Shown one piece after another: positions 11,445 to 23,600 of a DNA stretch of 64,000 nt; within the stretch, counting starts at the first letter, position 1; every line of letters begins with the position of its first letter. Source of the DNA: Limonium bicolor (lineage: Eukaryota > Streptophyta > Magnoliopsida > Caryophyllales > Plumbaginaceae); the NCBI GenBank assembly GCA_023374045.1, contig CM041777.1, forward strand, positions 87,414,300 to 87,478,299, written 5' to 3'. A program made the translations under genes and the position numbers. Under the pieces are notes generated by a model, which made no database searches, was not told the DNA's origin, and worked only from the letters and a program-made list of their open reading frames with translations.

Positions 11445-12855
11445 TCACCCCACGCGGCCTGCTGAGCGGCCTGGAAGGCCTCTTAGAGTGTCGCTGCTGC
11501 TGGAGCTCCTGAGGAAGTGATCGAGCTCTGCAGCCACTCTAGGGTCTGCATCTGAAGTAGAGGTAGGAGGTGGTGCGGAGGCGATCGGAGGTGGTGGAGG
11601 CAATAATAGCTGATCACCCTCCCCCTGATAACTGGGGTAGTCCTGAGCAGTAGGGGTCCGGGACCTTCGATCTGGGGGAACATAAAGGAACTCCCCTGAG
11701 GGTGACTCTCTGAACCACCAGCGTCGAATGAGAGCACGATCAATAGGGGCAGACTCGGGCTGAAAATGTAGGCCTCGAGGAATCTGAGTCTCCCCTATCG
11801 TCTGCATAATATGCTGGTGAATGAGCATGGGGAAGATGGGGCCTGTCCCTCTCGATGCATGATGGCGCGGACCAACTGCGCGAACATCAATCTCTGGACC
11901 GGGAAACGCGAGTCAACTGCTCCCTGAGCTGGTCCGAGAAGATACTGCAGCAAGGCGCAGTCCATATCATTCAGCTCGTCATGCTTGCACGGCCGAATGT
12001 TATGGCGGATAATCTCCATGGCCACACGCAACTGGAGATCGGTGATATAGGTCAAGGGGATCACCTCTCGATCCTTAGTATGAGCTCTATCCATGTAGCG
12101 AGTGCGTGATCTGAACCGAGAGCGGATAATGGCATGAGCATCTTCGAGAGTCTGTCGACTGAAGGATCGCTTTCGAGGGTCAGTGTCGATGCCCAAGATC
12201 TGTGCAATGCTCTCTGGCGTAATGATGATACAACGTGTAGAGACAAATGAGCATATCAGAACTCCTGACGTCTGGGGGGTCCCACGGTACTCGGAGTTGG
12301 CGTAAAACTCACGCACCAACCCGGGGTAAAAGTGTCCATGGCCAATATCTAAGATCCCCAACCAACCATGTCGCTCGAAGAGCTCTGAAATCGCAGATAG
12401 TATGCAGACCTCGGGATGCACGCGCCTCTCCCGTACCCAATTACCTTTCATCTTGGACTGATGAAAGTACTGAGCAGCAAAAGGATTTACGAATCCATCC
12501 TCATCAAAAGTAGGTACATCAGGAATGCAAGGAGGGAGAGGGAGAGGTGTACCAAAATCATCATGCTCTGGAGCAGAAGAAGTGGAACCAGGGCCGCTTG
12601 AGTCTTGGAGAAGTCCTCTTCTTTCTCTTGCCTGCACTTGTCTTCTTGGCTGGAGGAGGCGCACACTGCTGGAGGCTGGCTCCTGCCAGCCTGTCTGGTA
12701 GATCGACGAGATGGCGCAGGTGGAGGAGGAGCCTCCTCCTCCTCCTCTGTAGTGGCATCAGCGAAGGCTGCCTCAGCCTGATCAAACAATTCCTCCTCCT
12801 CGGAATCAAAGCATGAAGCGCGTGGAGGGGAAGTGGTGGATTTTCTACGAGGCAT
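11445..12855 (-). pseudogene. Athila ORF-1-like / putative plant transposon protein, frameshifted
   Basis: Three overlapping minus-strand segments (12855-12487, 12664-11795, 11828-11445) read as one protein of roughly 450-470 codons broken by two frameshifts. The start MPRRKSTTSPPRAS leads into an acidic, then proline-rich, low-complexity N-terminus. The globular middle contains FVNPFAAQYFHQSKMKGNW, HGWLGILDIGHGHFYPGLV and ITPESIAQILGID, the pattern I know from plant 'putative plant transposon protein'/Athila ORF-1 families. A proline/serine-rich tail follows. The biochemical role of this family is not established. The gene is on the same strand as the element and lies ~1.25 kb downstream of its PBS, where gag would normally sit. 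Family membership is fairly confident; function is unknown. Confidence 0.7.
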
Positions 12856-14097
12856 CTATAAGAAAAGAGCAAAGGAATACCAAACAATAGTTCATCAATG
12901 TTAGTTTGACAGAAATTTAAATTCGAATGTCCTGTAGAGGGACATGGGCTGCCCATATGCCTGTAAATCAGAAACCTAATCGACTACCTCTCAACAGTAT
13001 AGTATAATAAGCATCAATTCAGAGGACTAGATTCACAATAGGCAGAAAAAATTAATCAGACATTTGTGCCGGGTAGAATGCCGGATATAATACACCCGGC
13101 ATATGCAAACAACATAATGCCGGACGGGATGCCGGACATACTTATCCGGCACATTCAAATTTCGAACCCAGAATTTTTTACAGAAAGCATATAATCACAC
13201 CACATTTCATAACTCAAGTACAGAAAGCACCGAAATCCTGAAAACATTATACTAAACCATGAATAAAAAACGATACTCATTGAACTAAACAATAATGCAA
13301 ATCGATTAGGAAGCAGTATGATACGATGAGGGGAACCTGGTTTTTGTAATTGCAAAACAAGGGCAAAGCGCAAGGCGCTAGTGTGGGTCTGTGCGGAAAA
13401 GATGATGGAGTGCTGCTTTGGTGTGTTTGAGCTGCGACTGTCTTGGGTAGCGGTGTGGTGCGGCGAGTTTGAAGTAGGGTAAAAGTGGGGCGGTAAAACC
13501 CAACTTACCTACTATTATTTTTTACAGAAACGCGATATGCCGGGCGGTATGCCGGGTTACATCTAACCGGCATAATGAATATTTTCAATGCCGGGTAAAT
13601 AATACCCGGCCATGAGCACGGCATGTTCCCTGGAATGTCTCCATCTGTAACCGCCACATGCCGGGCGTGTAGCCGGGTGATGTCAATCCGGTGTCTGAAT
13701 TTTTTAGTAGGCCGGGAGTATGATACCCGGCCTCGTGAACGGCATTGGTTCAACCTGCAGCAGTTTAGTTATACATATATAAAAAATAGGCATTTTAAGT
13801 TATAAGATTGAGTCGAAATAATTAATAATTTATAAAACAAAGGTACATAAAGAAAATAACAAATTATGCAAATGAATCTGGAATTCAACTAAAAATAAAG
13901 TCAAATTGAGAACACGCCGGATCCACTGCCGGCTTATAACTGCCCGGCAGGGACATTTACTGCTACTGCCGGATTATATTGCCCGACGTTACATCCGGCG
14001 TATTCAACTAGATAAAAGAAATGAACGTAATAAGGATAATAAAAGTGAAAGGATAAAGAATAGGGCGATTACCACTTTTAGGACTTGGACTAATTCC
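12856..14097 (-). other. Element A 5' leader with GCCGG/CCGGC palindrome clusters
   Basis: The leader is non-coding between the PBS and the ORF. Clusters of ATGCCGG, TGCCGGGT, CCCGGCAT and TCCGGCAC lie at about 13066-13155, 13535-13745 and 13915-14002, each pairing opposite-orientation motifs 10-30 bases apart. No ORF here is convincing. Confidence 0.65.
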
Positions 14098-14100
14098 AAG

Positions 14101-14118
14101 TCCCCGGCAACGAGCCAA
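14101..14118 (-). other. Element A primer-binding site (degenerate)
   Basis: The minus strand reads TTGGCTCGTTGCCGGGGA, two bases inside the LTR end. It differs at its 5' end from the element B PBS TGGCGCCGTTGCCGGGGA, which matches the 3' end expected for tRNA-Asp, the primer usually given for Athila. Confidence 0.75.
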
Positions 14119-14120
14119 TT

Positions 14121-15630
14121 TGCTAACTAGAAAATAGTAGGAAAACTATATACAAAAAAGAATGAAATAATAAACTAAACCTAAATAAACCTACAACTCT
14201 ACTACGGGCAGCAATAAACCCGGTCGGAGTATAGTGAAATATATTACGACGAGAGTATCGAACCCAAGGGACTTATAGAAAACTAGTCATAATCTGGGCC
14301 AAAGCCTATTCTATAATAAAAAGGGGAAAAAGTAAATGTGATTCTAAACTAAATAACTAATTAAAAAACTAACTTTGATTTGGGAAGATATCAATGCAAA
14401 AGTATCATATGACCAATGATCAAGGGTGGCAAAGTCTCAAGAGGATTTGTATCTCGCAAAATGCATATGCCGGGGACATGCCGGACCTTGGATACCCGGC
14501 ATAGTCAAGGCCTTTGAATGTGCTGGACAACTTCCATCCGGCACTACATCCGACATCGTACATTCCATAAATACCACTTCTTGTTTCTTGGTCCGAAACA
14601 AGAACTCATTATCCATACTTGCATCGTGCATAGCCAATGCCGCGAATACAACCAGAATAATGGGGAATAAGAGATTAATCCTAAAACCTTAAAATTGCGT
14701 GCTTTGTTTCCATTTTTTCGAACAACAATATTAAAGATTACCGAGATCCTATCTATCATACTCTTGCTTTGAAAGCCTTAAATAGGACTTAGAGATAAGA
14801 GAATAAGTGGCTGACTCATCCAACTTGTATGAAGACTAGAAACCTCCGTTAAGAAACTTGGAAATTCCATAAATGATCATAAGAGTTTTACAAGGAAATT
14901 CATCCCTAACCAAAACCTAACAAGGATTCTGCATCACCGTCCACACAACTACAAGAAGAGAATACAGAGGGGGAGAAGGAAATGTTCATAGCCTTAACCC
15001 GACAAGGTCTTCTTCTTCTCTCGCGTGGATGGATCTGCAGACGTTCCTTGGACACCAACAGATGGAATGTGGCGGAAATGAAGTGTGAATGGAGTGTATT
15101 TGGTATGTTGAAGTGTGTGTTGAAAAGTGTAGCCCCTCGTCCTATTTATAGGCATCACATTCTTCTCGTGCCGGATGTCATGCCGTGCAAATTATATCCG
15201 GCATATAATAACCACGTGCCCAACTGCTAACGGTCGAAACCACCGAATCTGCGCGAAAAGGTACCTGTGCCGGACAGGATATGTCCGGCACCACACCCGG
15301 CATAGGTTGGTTTGGCAACGGTCATTAACTGTCATCGTCTGGTCAATCGAGGTGACTTTTCTCATGTATGCCGGATTGGATATACCTGGCAACGTACCCG
15401 GCATAGAGTGCTTTTCTGCTCCACGCTTGTGCCGTGCAGGTATAATCCGGCCTTATGTTCGACATTTTGGTCAGAAATGTCTCCTTGTATGGAAAAACAT
15501 ATAAAAACATCAATCTGAAAATAATAGACTTAATACATAATATAGCATAAATATTAATTATTCTAACCTTAATTTGGCTAATAATCTTATAATTAAGTAT
15601 ACTAAAACATGATAAGTCTGAGGCTTATCA
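14121..15630 (-). repeat. Element A 5' LTR
   Basis: Plus-strand ends are TGCTAACTAG and GGCTTATCA. The GCCGG/CCGGC pairs occur at the same places as in the other LTR. The stretch CCTCGTCCTATTTATAGGCA (around 15140) holds a TATTTATA core on the plus strand; its role is uncertain because transcription should run on the minus strand. Confidence 0.9.
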
Positions 15631-15667
15631 GTGCATAGTACAACAAGTATCGTATCCATAAAGATTT

Positions 15668-17160
15668 TGTAACACCTTAATTTTAAGCTTATTTCTTTTA
15701 GTGATTTAGACTAACTCATTTAACATATTTGCAGCGGAATATACATAAAGCTTATCGGGTTATTATCTATACTTACTCATGTGAATGTTAAGGCTAATCA
15801 CATAATACATAAGTCACCTAATCATTAATAAACCAAAAGTATGCCAAGGGAACAAGCTCCCCTCCGCCTATGTCATAATATGCACGGTTGTGACCCGCGC
15901 CAAAACCCTAATTACCCGGGCGCTACCTAGACATGCCCAAGACCCTAGTTCTTCCGAGACATGCTGCAAAGAGATTTACACAAACATATAAGTATATAAC
16001 AAAACCAAACTAACTACATAAAGGTGCCCAACCCAAAAGTCATGCCATGCACGTGGAACCATACTTAAAAACAACAAAGAAAATGGTCGCAACAAAGCAA
16101 ATAAACTGAGTAATTCTCGCTTTATCTTGTCAAGTTCATTTGTACTTAGAAATACTTTGACATGCTATAATATCAAGTGAAACAAGACGTAGAAAGTCTT
16201 TAATAATGCGTAAGACAGAAGTGGATCACAACAACATAGTACTAAAACAATCATACAAGCGAATAAAGATCAAGAGTAACAACATCAAAACCACATCATC
16301 ACCCTTGGGCATACCGGTCCAAAGACAAAGGGCACAAAGACCCTCGGCCCCTCAGATAACTTACCGTTCTTACCAACCTTCGGGCACACCGGTCCGAAGA
16401 GAAAGGGCACAAAGACCCTTGGCCCCTTAGGTAAATAGTTACCCCTCACACCATGTCCTTTAGTGTGCTCCTGTTATAACTTACCCGAGAGAGTCGATCA
16501 TAGTGGCTTAATCGTAATACATTGGTAGTGGAGAATAATCAGTGTAGACTTTGTCCAATATCCATAACCAACCTCCATGATAATCACACAAAGCACATAT
16601 GTCTGAAGACCAATATAATAAGTGCATATCTTAGCAATTAAACTATAAACACCAACCAAACCAAATCACATGCGCAAGGTAACAACATCTTGATCATGAA
16701 GAACAATAGAAGAGAATATCAACACCAACTTGAGCAAGACAATTAAACCAAGAATAACCTACCAACCGGCCACCAAGAACACATAAATAATGAACACAAG
16801 GATTACCTTATTTCCCACCATTAATTCAAATCTAGAAGCTACTCCAAAGACAAGAATCACATACTTTTCTAACCCTCCTTCACCGAATGCTCTAACCTCC
16901 TCTTTCCCTTCCTAGCTTTGGTTTCCTCCTTTTTCCTAGCTCTACATAACACTACAGTTTATGTTTATTTTTCAAAATAATTTATTACTTTATTTTTTAG
17001 TCATTTCCATTTATTTAATTATTTTTGTTTTTTATTTAAAAATATTCATTTTTCAAAATTGAATTCAAATTTTATATGATTTTTGTATATGTATTTTATT
17101 ATTATTTTTTAAAAAAATATGAACTTAAATCCCTAAGGTTGTTATGGGGGCACATGGTGT
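15668..17160. mobile_element. Possible decayed LTR fragment (TGTAACACC... start)
   Basis: The start TGTAACACCTTAA resembles the start of the 4.3-kb LTR at 196. I see no clear matching end; CCTAAGGTTGTTATG near 17130 could be a decayed one. A ~77-bp tandem duplication lies at 16312-16440 (units share ACCGGTCC, GAGAAAGGGCACAAAGACCC and GGCCCCT). No coding domain is visible. The identification is weak. Confidence 0.4.
16312..16440. repeat. Two-copy ~77-bp direct repeat
   Basis: Both copies run from CGGGCACACCGGTCC-like through AAAGGGCACAAAGACCC to GGCCCCTTAGGTAA-like sequence. Confidence 0.7.
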
Positions 17161-17199
17161 GAGGGTAAATAGAGATATTAACAATATAATATATCAGAA

Positions 17200-17376
17200 T
17201 TTGAACGTAGGGGTATCTCGTAATTAAATTTAAACCTCGGGATCTTGTAAAGAAAATGAAACTTAGGTATCTCGTAAAGAAAATGAAGTTTCAAGTGTAT
17301 CTCGTAATAAAAATGAAACATCAGAAATATTTCGTAAAATTCACTCTAACCTTAGGGATATCTTATGAAATTTCCC
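17200..17376. mobile_element. One end of a MULE-type MITE
   Basis: It ends CTTATGAAATTTCCC; the reverse complement GGGAAATTTCATAAG matches the terminal motif of the elements at 19488 and 42304. Subterminal GTATCTCGTAA repeats resemble the GATACCCCTG repeats of 42304-44176. No left partner end was found, so it is truncated or highly diverged. Confidence 0.55.
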
Positions 17377-18053
17377 TTAATTCATTTTGGCAGTTGACAA
17401 CTGCCCACCGGCTGACATCGTATGTTTCCCACAATCTTTGCCATTTCATTAGTAGAAATGAAAGGATGGATGAATACACAAAAGTTGAAGATTAAATTCA
17501 GTTTGTCACGTGAATGGTGTATAAATTTGTTTGTACTTGCAGATTTTTTAAATAGGAGGAAACAAAGGCGTAAACAAGAATAATTAGACAGCACATGTAC
17601 ACCAACAAAGTACATCGTTTCCTAATCTTCTGTTGGAGGCAAACATGACGAGAGGTTGTACACAGCCGCCTTGTTGGATTTGGTTCACTTTATTAACGTT
17701 GAACAAACTAGATGTACTTGGCGACTTGAATTCTTAACTTAATTTGAGTTTAATGGTTGAAGTTTTTCATCAATTTATGGGGTTATTTTGTTACTAAATA
17801 GCATGTTAAAATGTACATTTGACGGACAGTTTTATACGGTTTATTGTTGTATGTATGACTATTTATAACACTTCAAAGATCACCGATCAGTCATAGTCAA
17901 ATATATATATAGGAGTACAAGCAATCTTCTTTCCTTTTAAAGAAGAATTAACCAACTTTATTGTGAAAGAAAAGTGGAAAGTTTGTAAAGACTCATTTTT
18001 AGTGGATTTAGTGAGGTCTTTTATGAGTTACTTTTGTGAGATTTGCGAGTGAC
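17377..18053. other. AT-rich stretch, nothing recognised
   Basis: There is no ORF with a recognisable product and no clear repeats. Confidence 0.5.
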
Positions 18054-18467
18054 TATAATACCCCATGTCACATTGGATATAAGCAGTAAGGAGGGTAGTT
18101 GATAAGGACACATATGGGTTGGCTATAATAACAAGAATTTCCACTTTTGAGCCTAAATGAGGACAAAGGGCTAAAAGTTACTAGTTTTTAAATCTGAATA
18201 GCATGAGAGCTAGGTTGTTGAATAGTTGCCCATATAGGGTATTACAAATAGTATTTAAACAGACTCGGGACCGTGTTCGGATGGACTACCCGACACCTAC
18301 AAAGGAGGTCTATGGGACTTGAATGTTAGACTTGTGACAATGATGTCGTGTTCTTTGAGTGGGGGAGTATGTAATACCCTCGTTCTACATTGAGATATGA
18401 GTAGTTTTCAAGATCCGAAAAACTTGAGGATTCGGTTGTTGAATAATTATTTATATAGGGTGTTATA
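18054..18467 (+). mobile_element. TRIM (miniature LTR retrotransposon), 414 bp
   Basis: Two short LTRs flank a ~120-base interior. The left LTR (18054-18246) ends GGGTATTACA; the right LTR (18370-18467) begins TGTAATACCC, its exact inverted complement. Both copies contain CGGTTGTTGAATA-like then ATATAGGGTRTTA; the right copy appears to have lost ~90 bases internally. A polypurine tract GAGTGGGGGAGTA sits directly before the right LTR. Target copies are GTGAC and GTGCC (4/5). It has no coding capacity. I could not identify a clear PBS. Confidence 0.75.
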
Positions 18468-19487
18468 GTGCCCAAGCATAGTCGAATCATGTTAAAACAC
18501 TAGGCTAGTTTATTTGGTGACTGTGATTTATCATTTGGGCAATTATTAGTCCTTCGAAACCTAATACAGAAGTAGAACGCGGACCTCTCGGCATGCAAAA
18601 TGTAATTAAGATCGATCTAAAATGGTGAAAGTTTTACTATAAGATTAAGATATTTGAATTTGAATTGCACAGCTTGTGTGACATGTGCACTTCTCAAAGT
18701 TGGAGACTTTTAAACTATTTGATAGAAAGTATGTACTATCTAAGAAGGATTGGATCGAAATATTAAATCTACGTGACTAACACATGTTTTTGTGTTGAAT
18801 TATTGATCGTATATTGAAAGGCGGATACTAGCTTTATACTTATAATTGACGGACTCAATGCAATGCAACCTAACAAACGCGGAAAGACTATGGCTGTGCA
18901 AGTTGACTGTTCATATCATCAATGACTCTTGAATCTACACAAGCTGACAATAAGAATTATAAACAGGGTCCTCGTGGTAAAAGATGGACATAGTAGTTTC
19001 TGCCACATTTTCTATACCTTCCTAGGAGTAAGAGTCCTCTTATCATCCTTCTGACAAATAATCGAATTTCCCTGGTTTCAATAGCCATTCAATTCTTTCT
19101 TTTCTTTTCTTTTTCATGTCTTGAATATATTCCATTCCCAGTCAATATCCATATGTACATCATGATTCTTATTCCGTTTTATTTTGCACTGGAATATTGC
19201 TACAGTAACTATCTGCCTATATGAATCCAAAGCTCAGCACTATAATTGGCATCTTATGTTTGGCAAAAAGAAAAATTGGCATCTTATGCCTTGAATATTA
19301 AATTTTACCTCACAAAATGGACATAACATATGGTTGTTTGGTCTGAAGTTTTGTCCAGTATTATTGGTAACTAATCAACATTCTTAAGATCCCGTATATA
19401 TTTGGTTGCACCGTGTCAAGAATAATTTCGGGGAAGCTCGAGATTCATCTTCGAAAGAATTGATATATTATTATATCTTTATTATTT
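18468..19487. other. Intergenic stretch, nothing recognised
   Basis: There is no coding ORF of note, no RNA gene and no terminal repeats. Bases 19479-19487 (TTATTATTT) are the target copy of the next element. Confidence 0.5.
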
Positions 19488-20133
19488 GGAAAATTTCATG
19501 AAATGCCAAAAAAAATTCATGAAATGTCACTATATGTTTGTAAAAGTCTATGAAATTTCACTATATCATTGACCAGAAGCAAAAAAAGACAAAAATACCC
19601 CTACTAATTAACAAAATATTTTTAAATTTCACGCCTCAAGGTGTTAAAAAATTTACTAAAATTCACAAAAAATTGAAAATACTATAAAAATATAGATAAT
19701 ATAAAAATATATGAAAAATTATAAAAAAATAAAATAATATTAAAATACAGTAAAATATTAAAAAAATTCTTAGATTTTTTCAAAATTATTTAGTAGCATA
19801 AAAAGAATATAGAGTTTTAAACGCATAATTTATACTAGTTTTTCTACATATTTAGACCAATATAGTACTATAATTTATACTAATTAATTACCAAATTACC
19901 ATGTGTTTTTAAATTATTTTTCTCGAAATTTAATTTTTAATTAAATTTTGAATTTTTTAATTTATATTTATTTTTCATGGCTTTATGACATAATATTTTT
20001 TATCTTTTTGTTTTGGTTAATAATATAGTGACATTTTATGAACTTTTACAAAAATATAGTGAGATTCATGACTTATTTTTAGTGCATTTCATAAATTAGT
20101 AAAAAAATATAGTGACGTTTCATGGAATTTCCC
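19488..20133. mobile_element. MULE-type MITE, 646 bp, perfect 9-bp TSD
   Basis: Flanked by TTATTATTT on both sides (19479-19487 and 20134-20142). The left end GGAAAATTTCATGAAA and the right end read on the other strand, GGGAAATTCCATGAAA, are near-identical inverted repeats. Subterminal CACTATAT/ATATAGTG boxes are also inverted. It is AT-rich and non-coding. A 9-bp duplication is characteristic of Mutator-like elements. Confidence 0.85.
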
Positions 20134-20161
20134 TTATTATTTTATCTTGCAAGCTGACACC

Positions 20162-20661
20162 NNNNNNNNNNNNNNNNNNNNNNNNNNNNNNNNNNNNNNN
20201 NNNNNNNNNNNNNNNNNNNNNNNNNNNNNNNNNNNNNNNNNNNNNNNNNNNNNNNNNNNNNNNNNNNNNNNNNNNNNNNNNNNNNNNNNNNNNNNNNNNN
20301 NNNNNNNNNNNNNNNNNNNNNNNNNNNNNNNNNNNNNNNNNNNNNNNNNNNNNNNNNNNNNNNNNNNNNNNNNNNNNNNNNNNNNNNNNNNNNNNNNNNN
20401 NNNNNNNNNNNNNNNNNNNNNNNNNNNNNNNNNNNNNNNNNNNNNNNNNNNNNNNNNNNNNNNNNNNNNNNNNNNNNNNNNNNNNNNNNNNNNNNNNNNN
20501 NNNNNNNNNNNNNNNNNNNNNNNNNNNNNNNNNNNNNNNNNNNNNNNNNNNNNNNNNNNNNNNNNNNNNNNNNNNNNNNNNNNNNNNNNNNNNNNNNNNN
20601 NNNNNNNNNNNNNNNNNNNNNNNNNNNNNNNNNNNNNNNNNNNNNNNNNNNNNNNNNNNNN
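20162..20661. other. Assembly gap (500 N)
   Basis: Exactly 500 undetermined bases; the round number suggests a placeholder of unknown true length. It hides the 3' end of the CACTA element on its right. Confidence 0.98.
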
Positions 20662-20666
20662 ATAAA

Positions 20667-23600
20667 TCATTTCATATTTTCTACCCAAACACCCTCATCA
20701 TGGTCTGATCGTGCGTAGAGCAAATCGTTTTCGGCAACATCAATCGAATCCGTTAATCCAGTAGGAAACAAGGATGTTTCCTCTACCATTTCCTTATCAT
20801 CGTTATCCTCATTCTCATTTTCGATTACAACCGGCCTTCTTCCTGGAAGAACAACAGACCATCTGCAGTCATTCGGATCCTCAACATACCACACTTGTTC
20901 GCAATCCTTTCCCAGAACAAACTGATCATCCGTATAACCGGCACGTGAAAGATCAACCAAGGTAAGCCCTCCATCATTTTGGTACCCGCGTCGGTTGTCC
21001 ACCCACTTGCACCGGAACAACAGAAAGGAATCAATGTCGTACTCTAGTTCCCAATGTCCTCGATGACACCATAATACCAACTAGAGTTACTAACTGGTTG
21101 AGATCGGTTACCCTGTGGTACTCAGTGGCAGCAGCTTCAATTTTTACCCCACTATTCTGGTTTATCGATTTGGCATCTTGGCGTGCGTAGTATGTATACC
21201 CACTAATATCATACCCCTCAAATGATGTAATATTAGTTTCAGGTCCGATTGCCAAACATCTGATCTCTTCACTTACAGCTTCTGGATCTGATGATGCTAA
21301 TGTCAACACATGATCTTTGAACCATTGGATAAAAACTCGGTTTTGTTCCTTTGTCAGCCAAATGTGGTCTTTCAAAGGATTTTGATGCATTAACTCAACC
21401 ATATGGGTTTCAAATAAGGTTCAACAACCTCAAGATGTTGTAAGACAAACAAATGTGCTTGATGAATAAGTTGGCGCGAAACTTGCACGATCTTTCTACC
21501 AATGACACCTTTACCCTTAAACCTGCCATAATGTCGTGGTTTTGGGATACCAATGACTCTGCCTCACTCAAATAATCGGTCACAAATTCCGTGACTTCCT
21601 CAGTCACTGTTGCTTCAACAATGCTCCCCTCTGGTCGATACCTATTCTTCATTCTACTTTTCAGAATACCCATGTATCGTTCAAATGGGTACATGTACCG
21701 TAAGTATACCGGACCACAGAACTGCATCTCTCGAACGATGTGCACAATTAGATGCACCATTATGTCAAAGAAAGATGGTGGGAAATACATCTCAAGTTGA
21801 CATAATGTGACAACAATTTCACGTTGTAGATCATCTAGAGAGTTACGTCAATTGCCTTGGAGCAAACAGCGTTGAAAAAGAAACATAACCGAGTTAAAGC
21901 ATTTCTGACATCAGATGGCAATATCCCTCGAATTGCGACTGGAAGAAGATGTAACATCAGTACATGATAATCGTGAGATTTCATGCCTAAAAGTTTTAAA
22001 TCCTTCATCGATACAATGTTCTTCCAGTTTGAAGAGTACCCAGACGGTACTTTTACCGAGTGCAGACATTTGCAGAAACTAATCTTTTCAGCCTTTGAGA
22101 GCGTGTAGCATGCAGGAGGTAGGTATATTCGTTTCCCATTCTCTTGTGGGTGTAACTCCTTTCGTATACCCATGGTTTGCATGTCCTTTCTGACTTTCAA
22201 TCCGTCTTTTGTTTTGCCGGGTATATTGAGTAAAGTCCCACTCACTGCCTCACCAACGTTCTTCACAATGTGCATGATGTCTAAGCAGTGTCTCACAGGA
22301 AGATGACGCCAATAAGGTAGATCCCAAAAGATAGAACACTTTTTCCAAATGTTTTTCGCCGGTTTTGATGTGTTTCCAAATACATTTGCAATGTCCTTAA
22401 CCTTTTCGTACACTTCCTCAGAGCTCAAGGTAAACGGGCCACACGAGTTTCGGCTCGACCATTGAACAACTTTCTCTTCGTTACTCGATAAGGGTGATCT
22501 TCGGGGAGAAGACGTCGATGACACATATAAACATTCTTCCCACAATGTTTTAAACGGTCCGAACAAGTGTCTTCCTCGCATATGGGACATGCAAATGTTC
22601 CTTTAACCGTGTAACCGGACAAGTTGCCATACGCAGGGAAGTCATTGACGGTACAGAACAACAAAGCCTTGAGCGTGAAATTCTCTCTTGCATAAGCATC
22701 ATATACCACGGTCCCCTCATTCCACAATAGCTTCAGATCATCTATCAGAGGGGCAAGATACACATCAATGCTATTACCTGGCTGCTTGGGACCAGATATC
22801 AGGAGAGATAACATGATGTACTTTCGTTTCATACACAACCATGAGGGTAAATTGTAGATCACTAGCAGAACAGGCCATGTACTGTGTTGACTACTCGACA
22901 TGCCATACGGGTTCATTGCATCAATACATAACCCAAGTCTCAGATTCCTATCTTCATGTCCGAAATGTTCTTTGTACCGTCTGTTGATGTTTCTCCACTG
23001 AGGTCCATCTGCTGGATGTCTTAATTTCTCATCATTCTTTCTACCCTCCGCATGCCATCGTAAGTTCTTTGCATCTTTCGGATTCACAAACAACCGTTTG
23101 AATCTGGGTATAATCGGTAAATACCAAAGTAGTTTTGCTGGAGGGTTTTTTTTGAACGGAGGAGTAATCACCATCTTTATGCTTATACCGGGACAACGAA
23201 CATTTAGGGCAATTGTCCATATATTCGTATTCACCCCTGTACAACACATAGTTGTTTGGACACGCGTGAATTTTTTTGTACTCTACTCCCATTGGACACA
23301 CCCATTTCTTTGCCTCATAGATGGTGGTAGGGAGACCGTTCTCATCCGATAGCATATCATGAATCAGCTCGAGGAATGTCGTGAAACCTTTGTCACTCAA
23401 TCCATATCTTCCTTTCAGGTTGAACAAATTCAATATAGCTGTCAATTTCGTGTACTTAGTGCACGTAGGATACAACGCCATCTTGGATGCGTCCAACAAC
23501 CTTTGATACTCATCCGGCCGGTCGACAAAATTATCCTCAATGTTATCAAGCATCTCGTCCATTTGCTCATCATGATAAGTCGACTCACTGTCAACATTGA

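Larger units (their letters stand above)
8241..15630 (-). mobile_element. Element A: non-autonomous Athila-related LTR retrotransposon, complete
   Basis: Two ~1.5-kb LTRs (8241-9744 and 14121-15630) bound the element; on the minus strand each runs from TGATAAGCC to about GTTAGCA. Target-site copies are GTGCG (left) and GTGCA (right), 4/5 identical. The PBS lies next to the right LTR, so transcription runs right to left. The interior codes only for an Athila ORF-1-like protein in broken frames; no protease, reverse transcriptase, RNase H or integrase is detectable. Its LTR ends, PBS region and 3' region closely resemble element B at 48.2-57.1 kb, which does carry gag and pol. Inference: A depends on B-like elements for its enzymes. 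The LTRs are very similar to each other, with small indels. Confidence 0.85.

Noticed and set aside
20112..20708. Open frames of 170-198 codons across the N gap on both strands
   Set aside because: They consist almost wholly of undetermined residues and exist only because N contains no stop.
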